A stretch of DNA of 41,782 nt from an uncultured Bacilli bacterium (GTDB taxonomy: Bacteria; Bacillota_I; Bacilli_A; RF39; UBA660), in the NCBI GenBank assembly GCA_944363715.1, contig CALVUX010000006.1, forward strand, positions 1 to 41,782. Direction: 5' to 3'. Of the stretch, positions 14,496 to 21,706 are shown one piece after another. The notes beneath the pieces are model-generated. The model saw only the letters and a program-made list of their open reading frames with translations, was not told where the DNA came from and ran no database searches. The translations under genes and the position numbers were made by a program. How positions within the stretch are numbered: position 1 is the first letter of the stretch; the number at the start of each line of letters is the position of its first letter.

Positions 14496-15734
14496 ATGGA
14501 AAAAACATTAGTTGAATTATTTGCTGGAGTAGGCGGATTTAGATGTGGGTTAAATCACGTAGAACTTAAAGAAAATAAGACAGTAGAAAAAGGAAATTGG
14601 AAATGCTTATGGGCTAATCAATGGGAACCTGCAACTAAGTCTCAAGAAGCCTATGATTGTTATGTTAAAAGATTTGGCTCTGAAGATGTAAGTAACGTTG
14701 ATATTTTTGAAGTAGATAAACATGAAATTCCAGACCATACACTATTAGTAGGAGGATTCCCTTGTCAGGATTACTCAGTAGCACAAACGCTTTCTACTAG
14801 CAAAGGTATTGAGGGTAAAAAAGGTGTTTTATGGTGGGCTATTGAAGAAACTCTAGCTATTAAACAACCTCCATTTGTTTTATTAGAAAACGTTGATAGA
14901 TTGTTATTATCTCCTGCTAAACAAAGAGGAAGAGACTTCGGTATGATTTTAAGAAGTTTCTATGAAAATGGTTATGATGTAGAGTGGAGAGTGATTAATG
15001 CTGGTGAATATGGATTACCTCAAAAAAGAAGAAGAACTTATATATTTGCTTATCATAAATCAACTAATTATTATAAAAAAATGCAAGAAATTAATGAAAG
15101 AGATATATGTTTTGAACAAGGTATATTTGCTAAACAATTTCCAATTAAAGATGGTTATGAAAAAATAGTAAAAAATGATGTTTCTGGATATAAAGACTTA
15201 TTGGAAGTTAGTGACAAATTTAAATCTGAATTTTATAATACTGGTGTGATGATTAATGGAGGTATTTATTCTATAAAAACAAAACCTGATTATAATTTAG
15301 TATATCCTTTAAGAAATATTAGAGAACAAGAAAAAGTAGATGATAAATATTTTTTATCAGAATCTCAAATAGAAAAGTTTACTTATTTAAAAGGTGGTAA
15401 GAGAATACCAAGAGTTAAACCAAATGGACAACCTTACACATATAGTGAAGGTGCGATGCCATTTCCAGATAATTTAGATGCTCCAGCTAGAACAATGTTA
15501 ACTAGTGAAAGTGGTATTAGTAGAACAACTCATGTTATAGAAGATTCTAAAACAAAAAAACTAAGATTATTAACACCAAAAGAGTGTGAAAGAATAAATG
15601 GATTCCCTGATGATTGGACTAATACAGGTATGTCCGATAAAAAGAGATATTTTATGATGGGTAATGCACTTGTCGTTGGTGTTATTGAAAGAATTGGAAA
15701 AGAAATAGAAAATATTATTGATGAAGAAGAGTAA
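14496..15734 (+). CDS. DNA (cytosine-5) methyltransferase, Sau3AI type
   Basis: 412 residues. All main C5-MTase motifs are readable: I, LFAGVGGF (8-15); IV, GGFPCQDYS with catalytic Cys90; VI, ENV (131-133); VIII, QKRRR (176-180); and IX-X, RLLTPKECERINGFPDDW with MGNALVVGVIERIG at the end. It should transfer a methyl group from S-adenosylmethionine to C5 of a cytosine, presumably in GATC, protecting the host from the divergent endonuclease. The start has a consensus AGGAGG and the promoter overlaps a GATC site, suggesting methylation-sensitive autoregulation. The pair is intact, so the system is probably active. Confidence 0.92.
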   Translation: MEKTLVELFAGVGGFRCGLNHVELKENKTVEKGNWKCLWANQWEPATKSQEAYDCYVKRFGSEDVSNVDIFEVDKHEIPDHTLLVGGFPCQDYSVAQTLSTSKGIEGKKGVLWWAIEETLAIKQPPFVLLENVDRLLLSPAKQRGRDFGMILRSFYENGYDVEWRVINAGEYGLPQKRRRTYIFAYHKSTNYYKKMQEINERDICFEQGIFAKQFPIKDGYEKIVKNDVSGYKDLLEVSDKFKSEFYNTGVMINGGIYSIKTKPDYNLVYPLRNIREQEKVDDKYFLSESQIEKFTYLKGGKRIPRVKPNGQPYTYSEGAMPFPDNLDAPARTMLTSESGISRTTHVIEDSKTKKLRLLTPKECERINGFPDDWTNTGMSDKKRYFMMGNALVVGVIERIGKEIENIIDEEE

Positions 15735-15804
15735 CAATAAAAACAATAAGAAAATTAATCTTCTTTCAATAATAATTTAATTTACTAAGGAGAAAAGGTT
15801 GACT

Positions 15805-16140
15805 ATGAAAAATAAATATAATAAATTAGTACGTGATAACATTCCAAATATTATTAAAGAAAATGGTGAAGAGCCAATCTATCATATTTTAAATGATGAA
15901 GAATACTGGAATGCTTTGTTAAAAAAGGATACAGAAGAATTAGAAGAAGTTAAAGAAGCAGAAAGTAAAGATGAAATATTAAAAGAACTAGGAGATAAAC
16001 TAGAACTTATTAGAGCAATGGCAGAGTATCAAGGTTTTACACTAGAAGATGTTATAAAACAAGCAGATAAAAAAAGACAAACAAATGGAGACTTTCAAAA
16101 GAGATTGTTTTTAGAAACAGTAAAAAAAGAGGAAAAGTAA
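15805..16140 (+). CDS. MazG-like / phosphoribosyl-ATP pyrophosphohydrolase-like protein
   Basis: 111 residues, all-alpha NTP pyrophosphohydrolase fold. It opens with the family signature YNKLVRDNIPNIIKENG and carries the metal-binding pattern EELEEVKEAES...EILKELGDKLELIRAMAE (E-x-x-E then E-x-x-D). Such proteins hydrolyse nucleoside triphosphates to monophosphates, often as housecleaning. It lies 70 bases after the methyltransferase gene and may share its transcript; MazG-like genes are often found in defence neighbourhoods, but a link here is inference. ATG is chosen; a TTG two codons upstream (15799) has a better-spaced AAGGAG. Confidence 0.8.
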   Translation: MKNKYNKLVRDNIPNIIKENGEEPIYHILNDEEYWNALLKKDTEELEEVKEAESKDEILKELGDKLELIRAMAEYQGFTLEDVIKQADKKRQTNGDFQKRLFLETVKKEEK

Positions 16141-16149
16141 CCTCTTTTT
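16124..16149. terminator. bidirectional terminator
   Basis: AAAAAGAGG (16124-16132) and CCTCTTTTT (16141-16149) form a 9-bp stem with an 8-base loop between convergent genes. It overlaps both stop regions. Confidence 0.75.
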
Positions 16150-17878
16150 AATTTCCTGACTCTGCAGTATATAAATTTTGATATTGTTTACAACTCTTTA
16201 GCAACTCTTTATGAGTACCACTACCAACTAATTTACCTTTCTCTATTATATGAATAGTATCAGCATCAACAATAGTAGATAATCTATGAGCAACTATAAT
16301 TACGGTATGATCTTTTACTAAGTCATCAATAGTCTTCTTAATATATTCTTGAGACTCATTGTCAAGTGCACTAGTCGCTTCATCAAAAAGGATTATCTTA
16401 GTATTTAAAAGAAGTGTTCTAGCAATAGCAAGTCTTTGTTTTTGTCCACCAGATAAGTTAATACCACCTTCTCCAATTACAGTATCATATCCTTTAGGTA
16501 AACTCATAATATAATCATCTATATAAGCTCTTTTACAATACTCTCTCACTTCCTCTAAACTAACATCTTCCTTAACTAATCTAAAATTATCAAGTATAGA
16601 TAAGTTAAATAGAAAAGGACTTTGTCTAATAATAGAAATATTACCTCTTAAAGACTCTTCAGTTAAATCTTTAATATTAATACCATCTATAGTAATAGAA
16701 CCAATATTAGCATCAAAATATCTAAGTAACAAGTTAAATATTGTACTCTTACCATTACCACTACGTCCTACAATAGCAATCTTCTTATTAGGAACAATCT
16801 CTAAATTAAGACCATTTAAAGTATAATTTTCATCTTCTTTATATTTAAATTTAACATTATTAAATTTAATAACACCCTTAGTATTCTCTAACTCTTTAGA
16901 ACCATATACTTCATCTTTATATAAATCATTATTTAATAATTCCCCTATTCTTTTTAGAGAAACAGTTACTTTATTAAAACTAACACCAAAGTCACTAATA
17001 CTCTCAACTACTTCATCAATTCTCCATATATAAGACTCCATCATTAAGAAAACAGAAAGACTAATAACACCATCTAAGTAACACTTACCAGTTGTAAAAA
17101 GAATTAAAAACTGAATTAAGAAATAAGCTAAGTTATTAAAACCATAATACCATCTTTCATATTTTCTAACTTTAGCAGTATGACTATAAAGTTTATCTAT
17201 AACTTTAGAAATATTACTCTCTATTATTGCAGTAATACCAAGTGACTTAATCTCTCTAATCCCTGTAATATTTTCTGTCGCTACCTTTACATAAGAATCA
17301 CTTTCTTTTTTAATATTTTCTTGACTTTTCTTAACTATAGGAAAGAACTTCATTGAAATAAATCCCATAATAACAGCAAGTAACATAATTTCTATAAATA
17401 AGACAAGAGATATTCTAATTGCAATAACAATTACAATAATAACAACAACTGCTTTGCAAATAAGTCTAACCATTTTAGAAAGTAATTCCATTACTCTATC
17501 AGGATCTGTATACAAACGGTTAATAAACTCTCCAACGCCAATCTCTTCAAAAGCAATAGCAGGTAACTTATCTATCTTTTTATATAGGTCTTTACTTACA
17601 TTTTTTGTAAACTTAATCTCAAAATATGTATATAAAGCGTCTCTTGGTATTTGTAAAAAAGTGTAGAAGACAATGTAAACACCTTCATACATTGCAAGAT
17701 AAAAAACAAATGAATTTATGTCTTTAGCAGTCAATGCTTCAACTGCAACACCCCAAAAATACACAGATATTAAAGCAGGTAAATAAGATAGTGCAACTAA
17801 GATAATATAAAGAGCAAGCTTTAATTTATCATCTTTAATATAATCCCAAAATATTTTAAAATGTTTTAACTTTTTCAA
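16148..17878 (-). CDS. ABC exporter (fused permease and ATPase, half-transporter)
   Basis: 576 residues. The N-terminal half has six transmembrane helices (about 20-290). The ATPase has Walker A GRSGNGKST (371-379), signature LSGGQ (475-479), Walker B IILFDEATSALD (Asp499-Glu500) and switch His531, all intact. It should work as a homodimer exporting a small molecule, lipid or peptide. The start codon is TTG, with GGAGGTG 7 bases upstream. The long leader has a 19-codon leader peptide and a terminator hairpin just before the ribosome-binding site, an arrangement known for antibiotic-induced pumps (bmrBCD-type attenuation). That makes a drug or antimicrobial-peptide efflux pump the best guess. 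The substrate cannot be read from sequence. Confidence 0.9.
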   Translation of the reverse strand: MKKLKHFKIFWDYIKDDKLKLALYIILVALSYLPALISVYFWGVAVEALTAKDINSFVFYLAMYEGVYIVFYTFLQIPRDALYTYFEIKFTKNVSKDLYKKIDKLPAIAFEEIGVGEFINRLYTDPDRVMELLSKMVRLICKAVVVIIVIVIAIRISLVLFIEIMLLAVIMGFISMKFFPIVKKSQENIKKESDSYVKVATENITGIREIKSLGITAIIESNISKVIDKLYSHTAKVRKYERWYYGFNNLAYFLIQFLILFTTGKCYLDGVISLSVFLMMESYIWRIDEVVESISDFGVSFNKVTVSLKRIGELLNNDLYKDEVYGSKELENTKGVIKFNNVKFKYKEDENYTLNGLNLEIVPNKKIAIVGRSGNGKSTIFNLLLRYFDANIGSITIDGINIKDLTEESLRGNISIIRQSPFLFNLSILDNFRLVKEDVSLEEVREYCKRAYIDDYIMSLPKGYDTVIGEGGINLSGGQKQRLAIARTLLLNTKIILFDEATSALDNESQEYIKKTIDDLVKDHTVIIVAHRLSTIVDADTIHIIEKGKLVGSGTHKELLKSCKQYQNLYTAESGN

Positions 17879-17895
17879 AGGAATACACCTCCAAC

Positions 17896-17967
17896 AAAAA
17901 AACTACTTTATAGTAGTTTCCATCAAAATAATATTAAAAGCATGAGACATCTTTTAAAACACTACTG
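17896..17967 (-). promoter_or_regulatory. attenuator (terminator/antiterminator) in the exporter leader
   Basis: On the minus strand AAACTACT (17919-17912) and AGTAGTTT (17907-17900) form an 8-bp hairpin with a 4-base loop, followed by a T run, immediately before the GGAGGTG of the exporter. The segment AGTAGTGTTT (17966-17957), which overlaps the last codon and stop of the leader peptide, can pair with the same AAACTACT with one bulged G. The two structures exclude each other. A further pair, ATGAGAC (18018-18012) with GTCTCAT (17947-17941), links the leader start to the region in between. Confidence 0.65.
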
Positions 17968-18021
17968 TAAAAAAATGTAATAAAGTTTTCTATTTACACT
18001 AGTAACTAAAAGTCTCATCAT
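17962..18021 (-). CDS. leader peptide of the ABC exporter, 19 residues
   Basis: MMRLLVTSVNRKLYYIFLQ, starting ATG-ATG after GAAAGGAAG at good spacing, about 20 bases from the predicted transcript start. The stop codon lies in the antiterminator segment, so a terminating ribosome would cover that segment and let the terminator form. A ribosome stalled earlier would leave it free. This is the logic of drug-responsive leader peptides (known for erm genes and bmrB). Translation of the peptide is inferred. Confidence 0.6.
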   Translation of the reverse strand: MMRLLVTSVNRKLYYIFLQ

Positions 18022-18047
18022 AATCACTCTTCCTTTCAAGTGACATA

Positions 18048-18076
18048 ATAATATCATATAGATACATACTTGTCAA
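18048..18076 (-). promoter_or_regulatory. ABC exporter promoter
   Basis: TTGACA (18076-18071), a 17-base spacer and TATTAT (18053-18048) on the minus strand, near consensus, with a start near 18041. This leaves a leader of about 160 bases. Confidence 0.8.
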
Positions 18077-18094
18077 ACTACACATCTTATAAAT

Positions 18095-18123
18095 TTGAAA
18101 GAAATACTTAATAGAGTTATAAT
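18095..18123 (+). promoter_or_regulatory. promoter of the zinc-ribbon/PASTA gene
   Basis: TTGAAA (18095-18100), a 17-base spacer and TATAAT (18118-18123). The start would be near 18130, directly before or within GAGGTGAT, so the 5' UTR is very short. Confidence 0.65.
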
Positions 18124-18141
18124 ATAGCCGAGGTGATAATT

Positions 18142-18981
18142 TTGATTATATGTCCAAATTGTAAAACTGAAAATGATGATGATGCTAAATTCTGTAAAAA
18201 CTGTGGTTATTATTTCTTAGAAGAAAATAATAAGCAAGATAATAATAGAAGAGAAAGCAAAAAGAAAGATAAAGTGAAACATAAAACCAAAACTAAAAAT
18301 AAGACAAAAGTAAAAAAGGAAAAAGTAAAAGCTCCTAAAAACAAACAATATAATGATAAACCAAAATCTAGTATCTTTACCAAAATACTTTTACTATTCT
18401 TTATTCTTTTATCTATAGGACTATTAGTAATTGCAAGTATCCTAGGATATCACTACTATGAAGAAAATAATATAGAAGTTCCTAATGTAATAGGATATTC
18501 TTATGAAGAAGCGACAGTAATACTCGATACTGCAAACTTAAGTTATGAAATGAAAGAAATAGAAACAACTAATCAAGATGAAGTTGGTATTGTCATAAAG
18601 CAAAGTAAGAAAGGCGGCTCTAAAGCCCATGAAAATGCTGTTATAACTCTAACAGTAGGAGTTCTAGATAATCACGTTACTGTTCCAAATGTTATTGGTA
18701 TGAGTTTAGAAGAAGCCACAAGTACTTTAAATAAAAATAACATCTCTTATCGAATAGAATATGAAGAAACTACTGACGAAGAAAATAATACAGTTATAAA
18801 ACAAAGTATAAAAGCAGGCAAAAAAATAGAGAATACAGAAATTATAACTATTACAGTTGCAAGAAACACAAATAATAATAGTGATACTGATAATAATGAA
18901 ACAAATAATGAAGAAACAGATAATAATAATAAGGAAGATGAATCATCTAATCAAAACCAAGAAAAAAATCTACAAAACTAG
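18142..18981 (+). CDS. zinc-ribbon / transmembrane / two-PASTA-domain protein
   Basis: About 279 residues. An N-terminal zinc ribbon (C-P-N-C ... C-K-N-C) is followed by a very lysine-rich linker, one transmembrane helix (about 85-105), two PASTA domains (PNVIGYSYEEATVIL..., VPNVIGMSLEEATSTL...) and a low-complexity Asn/Asp/Glu tail. PASTA domains bind peptidoglycan fragments or beta-lactams outside the cell and are usually attached to Ser/Thr kinases or penicillin-binding proteins. Here there is no kinase domain. I start at TTG (MIICPNC form) because GAGGTGAT lies at the right distance; a GTG (18133) overlaps that site. It may be an envelope sensor or scaffold; the function is unknown. Confidence 0.8.
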   Translation: MIICPNCKTENDDDAKFCKNCGYYFLEENNKQDNNRRESKKKDKVKHKTKTKNKTKVKKEKVKAPKNKQYNDKPKSSIFTKILLLFFILLSIGLLVIASILGYHYYEENNIEVPNVIGYSYEEATVILDTANLSYEMKEIETTNQDEVGIVIKQSKKGGSKAHENAVITLTVGVLDNHVTVPNVIGMSLEEATSTLNKNNISYRIEYEETTDEENNTVIKQSIKAGKKIENTEIITITVARNTNNNSDTDNNETNNEETDNNNKEDESSNQNQEKNLQN

Positions 18982-18990
18982 TAGATTTTT
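18964..18990. terminator. bidirectional terminator
   Basis: AAAAATCTAC (18964-18973) and GTAGATTTTT (18981-18990) form a perfect 10-bp stem with a 7-base loop between convergent genes. Confidence 0.8.
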
Positions 18991-19922
18991 TAATTTAAAG
19001 AATTACCTTTAACATTAACCATTTCTATATTAACATTAGCATCTTTACTCAAGCTATCAGGAAGTCCTTTATTTAATAAGATACTATCTTGCTTTACATC
19101 ATAGCTAGTATCTAATCCATTTAATCTAAGCACATCTGGATCTACACTCTGTTGATAATCAGCATCATCACTAGGTCTTAATAAAAATTCACTATTATGA
19201 ATATCAACATATTTCAAGGAATCATTATATCTAGCTAAACCTTCTAAAAGACTATCGGTAAAACTATCATTTAATCCAGTATCAACTTTAATAACACCTT
19301 CACCATAATCTTCTAAGTCAGCATCTTCTGGTACAGCAATAGTAACATTAGGCATAATCTGATCTCCTACTGCAACTTCAATATCTGAAGGAATTAAAGT
19401 TGGTTCTGCTACACTCTTATCATAAACACCTTTTTGAATATTACCGCCAAAAGATTCCTTCATCCCAATAGCAAGTAAATCAGCATGATTATTACCTTTA
19501 TTATAATTACCTATTACTTTGTAATCATCACCACCATAACTAGTTAATGCTACAAAACATTCCGTGCCATCTTTATTTAACTCATTTATATCTCTAACTT
19601 CAACGTCAAGTCCTGTCGCTTCCAACGAATCCTCTGCCTGCTTCATCTGTTCATCACTAATACCATCATTAACAAGTACTACATTTAGTGTTGATAAATC
19701 TTCAGTGCTAGTAGTAAGAGAATATGGCTCTTCAATTGGTTTTGGTTCTACAATTAGACCATCACTAGAACCTTCCATAATATTACTACATCCAACACCT
19801 AAAGCAGAAACACCTACTGTAACTCCCATAATAGCACCTAGCATTTTTCTTCTTCTAGCAATCAACTTTTTTCTTCTCCTAGCTTCTCTAATCATCTCAG
19901 GAGTTATATTAATCTTTCTCAT
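18990..19922 (-). CDS. unrecognised exported/anchored protein
   Basis: 310 residues, family not recognised. The first 30 residues are extremely basic (EARRRKKLIARRRKML), then comes one hydrophobic helix ending ALGVGCSN, a weak lipobox-like site whose cysteine might be lipidated. The rest is acidic and soluble, and would face outward. It includes LNVVLVNDGISDEQMKQAED and a repeated asparagine/aspartate-rich pattern (SDDADYQQSVDPDVLRLNG). It is the last gene of the run below ezrA, 8 bases after the upstream membrane-protein gene, and ends at the shared terminator. An amidase-like or wall-associated role is possible but not supported by a motif. Confidence 0.65.
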   Translation of the reverse strand: MRKINITPEMIREARRRKKLIARRRKMLGAIMGVTVGVSALGVGCSNIMEGSSDGLIVEPKPIEEPYSLTTSTEDLSTLNVVLVNDGISDEQMKQAEDSLEATGLDVEVRDINELNKDGTECFVALTSYGGDDYKVIGNYNKGNNHADLLAIGMKESFGGNIQKGVYDKSVAEPTLIPSDIEVAVGDQIMPNVTIAVPEDADLEDYGEGVIKVDTGLNDSFTDSLLEGLARYNDSLKYVDIHNSEFLLRPSDDADYQQSVDPDVLRLNGLDTSYDVKQDSILLNKGLPDSLSKDANVNIEMVNVKGNSLN

Positions 19923-19930
19923 AATAAAAC

Positions 19931-20272
19931 CTACTTTCTACTAATATTACTTGCAATTATATTAAGTAATCTAATTACTTCACCAAGTCCATAAATCATA
20001 CTACAGAATATAAAACTACCAAGCCAAAATAACAAAGTCAAAGTCAAATTATATTCCGTCTTAGTACAAGTAGCAAATAACTCTGATGTTTCACTACAAG
20101 CAGGAAATAAATTTCCCATAATAACACCAGCAATAAATAAAAATATAAATAGACATACCGCTAACTGTTGATAAAAGTTATAATTTCTTTTTTTCTGAAC
20201 TTCTTTACTTATCTTCTTTAATTTAGGTAAATCTTGTCTTTCTTCATCAATCTCATCAAACAAATCTTTCAT
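19931..20272 (-). CDS. small two-helix membrane protein, unknown
   Basis: 113 residues: a charged N-terminus (MKDLFDEIDEE), then two transmembrane helices (about 36-55 and 78-98) with a short loop that carries two cysteines (PACSETSELFATCTK), which could form an extracytoplasmic disulfide. No family recognised. Its start overlaps the stop of the upstream gene by 4 bases, so they are translationally coupled and may form one membrane complex (inference). Confidence 0.7.
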   Translation of the reverse strand: MKDLFDEIDEERQDLPKLKKISKEVQKKRNYNFYQQLAVCLFIFLFIAGVIMGNLFPACSETSELFATCTKTEYNLTLTLLFWLGSFIFCSMIYGLGEVIRLLNIIASNISRK

Positions 20273-21018
20273 TTCAAAGCCTCCTCATCTTTATTTTTTT
20301 TAGGTCTACCACGTCTTTTAACCTCTTTAGGCTTTTCTTCTTCTTTAATAATCTTATCTTCCTTAACTTCTTCTACTTTCTCTTCCTTCTTTTCTTTTTC
20401 TTTAAATACTTCTAACTCTTTTCTTTCAATATATTCTTTATATAGATAAATATATCTAACAAACATAAACTGATATATCGCTTCTAACAAATAAACAACT
20501 ACATCTTCAAAACTATTAACTGATACTAAAGACACAATCAAACTAATAGCAATTATACCAATTAATAAATAATAGTACTGTCCATTATTAATCTCTGCTA
20601 AAGGACTATCAGATAATCTCAAATCTTTACCAATAACAGTACTAGTAAAGAAAGAATAACCAAAATAAAGTGTAATCAACACATTAAAAGCTAAATTCAA
20701 AATAGAATCAAATCCAAAAGATTGAAATATTGTAAATAAACTAGCAAAAGTTGTAAGTAAATAAAATACAAACATAACAACATTTAAATAATCAAAATAT
20801 TTCTTACCAAACTTAACTCTAATTAAAATAAAATAAATTAAACTAACTAAATAAATACTATTATGATTAATAATTGATCTAAATATATCCCCTGCTGCCA
20901 TATGACTTTGAATAGCAAAAGACTGTGACAAAATTATAAGCACAACTAATAAACCAATTAAAATATATGTAATCATACTAGGACTATCAAAAAAATCTAT
21001 TTCTTTACTTTTATTCAT
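20269..21018 (-). CDS. polytopic membrane protein with AT-hook-like basic tail
   Basis: 249 residues. About six hydrophobic helices (residues 14-185) are followed by a long charged cytoplasmic tail rich in K and E, ending RRGRPKKNKDEEALK. RGRP flanked by basic residues is the core of an AT-hook, a minor-groove AT-binding motif. No catalytic motif or known family is seen. It starts after a ribosome-binding AGGTAGG in a short gap that also holds the terminator of the upstream pair, so it begins a new unit with the 113-residue and 310-residue genes. The tail may bind DNA, or may only be a basic low-complexity region. Confidence 0.7.
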   Translation of the reverse strand: MNKSKEIDFFDSPSMITYILIGLLVVLIILSQSFAIQSHMAAGDIFRSIINHNSIYLVSLIYFILIRVKFGKKYFDYLNVVMFVFYLLTTFASLFTIFQSFGFDSILNLAFNVLITLYFGYSFFTSTVIGKDLRLSDSPLAEINNGQYYYLLIGIIAISLIVSLVSVNSFEDVVVYLLEAIYQFMFVRYIYLYKEYIERKELEVFKEKEKKEEKVEEVKEDKIIKEEEKPKEVKRRGRPKKNKDEEALK

Positions 21019-21065
21019 ACAAATTCCTACCTTTCTTACTCCAATATAATTGTATCATAATTCTT

Positions 21066-21104
21066 AAAAAAAGAACATTAAATTAACTAACTAATGTCCT
21101 TTTT
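21066..21104 (-). terminator. terminator of the ezrA unit
   Basis: On the minus strand AAAAGGACATTA pairs with TAATGTTCTTTT (one G-T pair), followed by a T run. It overlaps the end of the 207-residue gene. Confidence 0.75.
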
Positions 21105-21706
21105 CTATATGCAGTTTTCTCATCTACTTTATAATTTTCTTTAATATCTTTAAGACTATTATATTTATCTCCATAATTATCTCTAACTAATTTAATAAAT
21201 AACTCTTCTTCATAATATCCATCAAGCAAATTATTACCATTTTTAATTAATCCATACCTTTTTACAGTATCTACATCATCACCATTAATCTTATCAAAAG
21301 ACCAATCACTAACTTTATAGATATTATATTTTTTATCAGTAACATCTTGATTATAAATCAAATATTCTCCACATTTTAAAGTTACCTTTTTACTACTACC
21401 AGAGAATACTACTTTAGATTCATACATATCACAGTATTCATCACCAGAAAAGTTATTTTTAATTCTAGTTACCAAATTACTATTAATAAGTTCATATAAG
21501 TAAACTACATCTTCACTAGTCTCATTATTATAATTAACAGCATTAATACCTACAGTCTTAGCATTATACTTAAATACTTCATATTTTTCTTTCTGAGTAT
21601 TATTAATAACAATAAACAAAAGAATAGCACTAAGTATTAAACAAGTAACAGCAACTGTTAAAAACTCATATGTTCCCCTTCCATTCACATTAAATCTTAT
21701 TTTCAT
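21083..21706 (-). CDS. single-helix membrane protein, possibly pilin-like
   Basis: 207 residues. A short basic N-terminus ends in a glycine, then GTYEFLTVAVTCLILSAIL starts one hydrophobic helix (about 13-34), and the rest is a soluble outer domain with two cysteines that could pair (EYCDMYES, LKCGEYL). Gly followed by a hydrophobic helix containing a Glu resembles a type IV prepilin, but the processing site is not convincing and no pilus genes are nearby. The start overlaps the end of ezrA by 17 bases, so it is translated from the same message. Confidence 0.65.
   Translation of the reverse strand: MKIRFNVNGRGTYEFLTVAVTCLILSAILLFIVINNTQKEKYEVFKYNAKTVGINAVNYNNETSEDVVYLYELINSNLVTRIKNNFSGDEYCDMYESKVVFSGSSKKVTLKCGEYLIYNQDVTDKKYNIYKVSDWSFDKINGDDVDTVKRYGLIKNGNNLLDGYYEEELFIKLVRDNYGDKYNSLKDIKENYKVDEKTAYRKRTLVS

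Noticed and set aside
12936-16140. A larger multi-gene defence island around the restriction-modification pair
   Set aside because: Only the two R-M genes are clear defence genes. The MazG-like protein and the Fic gene are common outside such islands, and nothing else ties them together.
21083-21706. Firm call of a type IV pilin
   Set aside because: The glycine and helix are suggestive, but the prepilin cleavage motif is poor and no peptidase, ATPase or other pilus gene is present.
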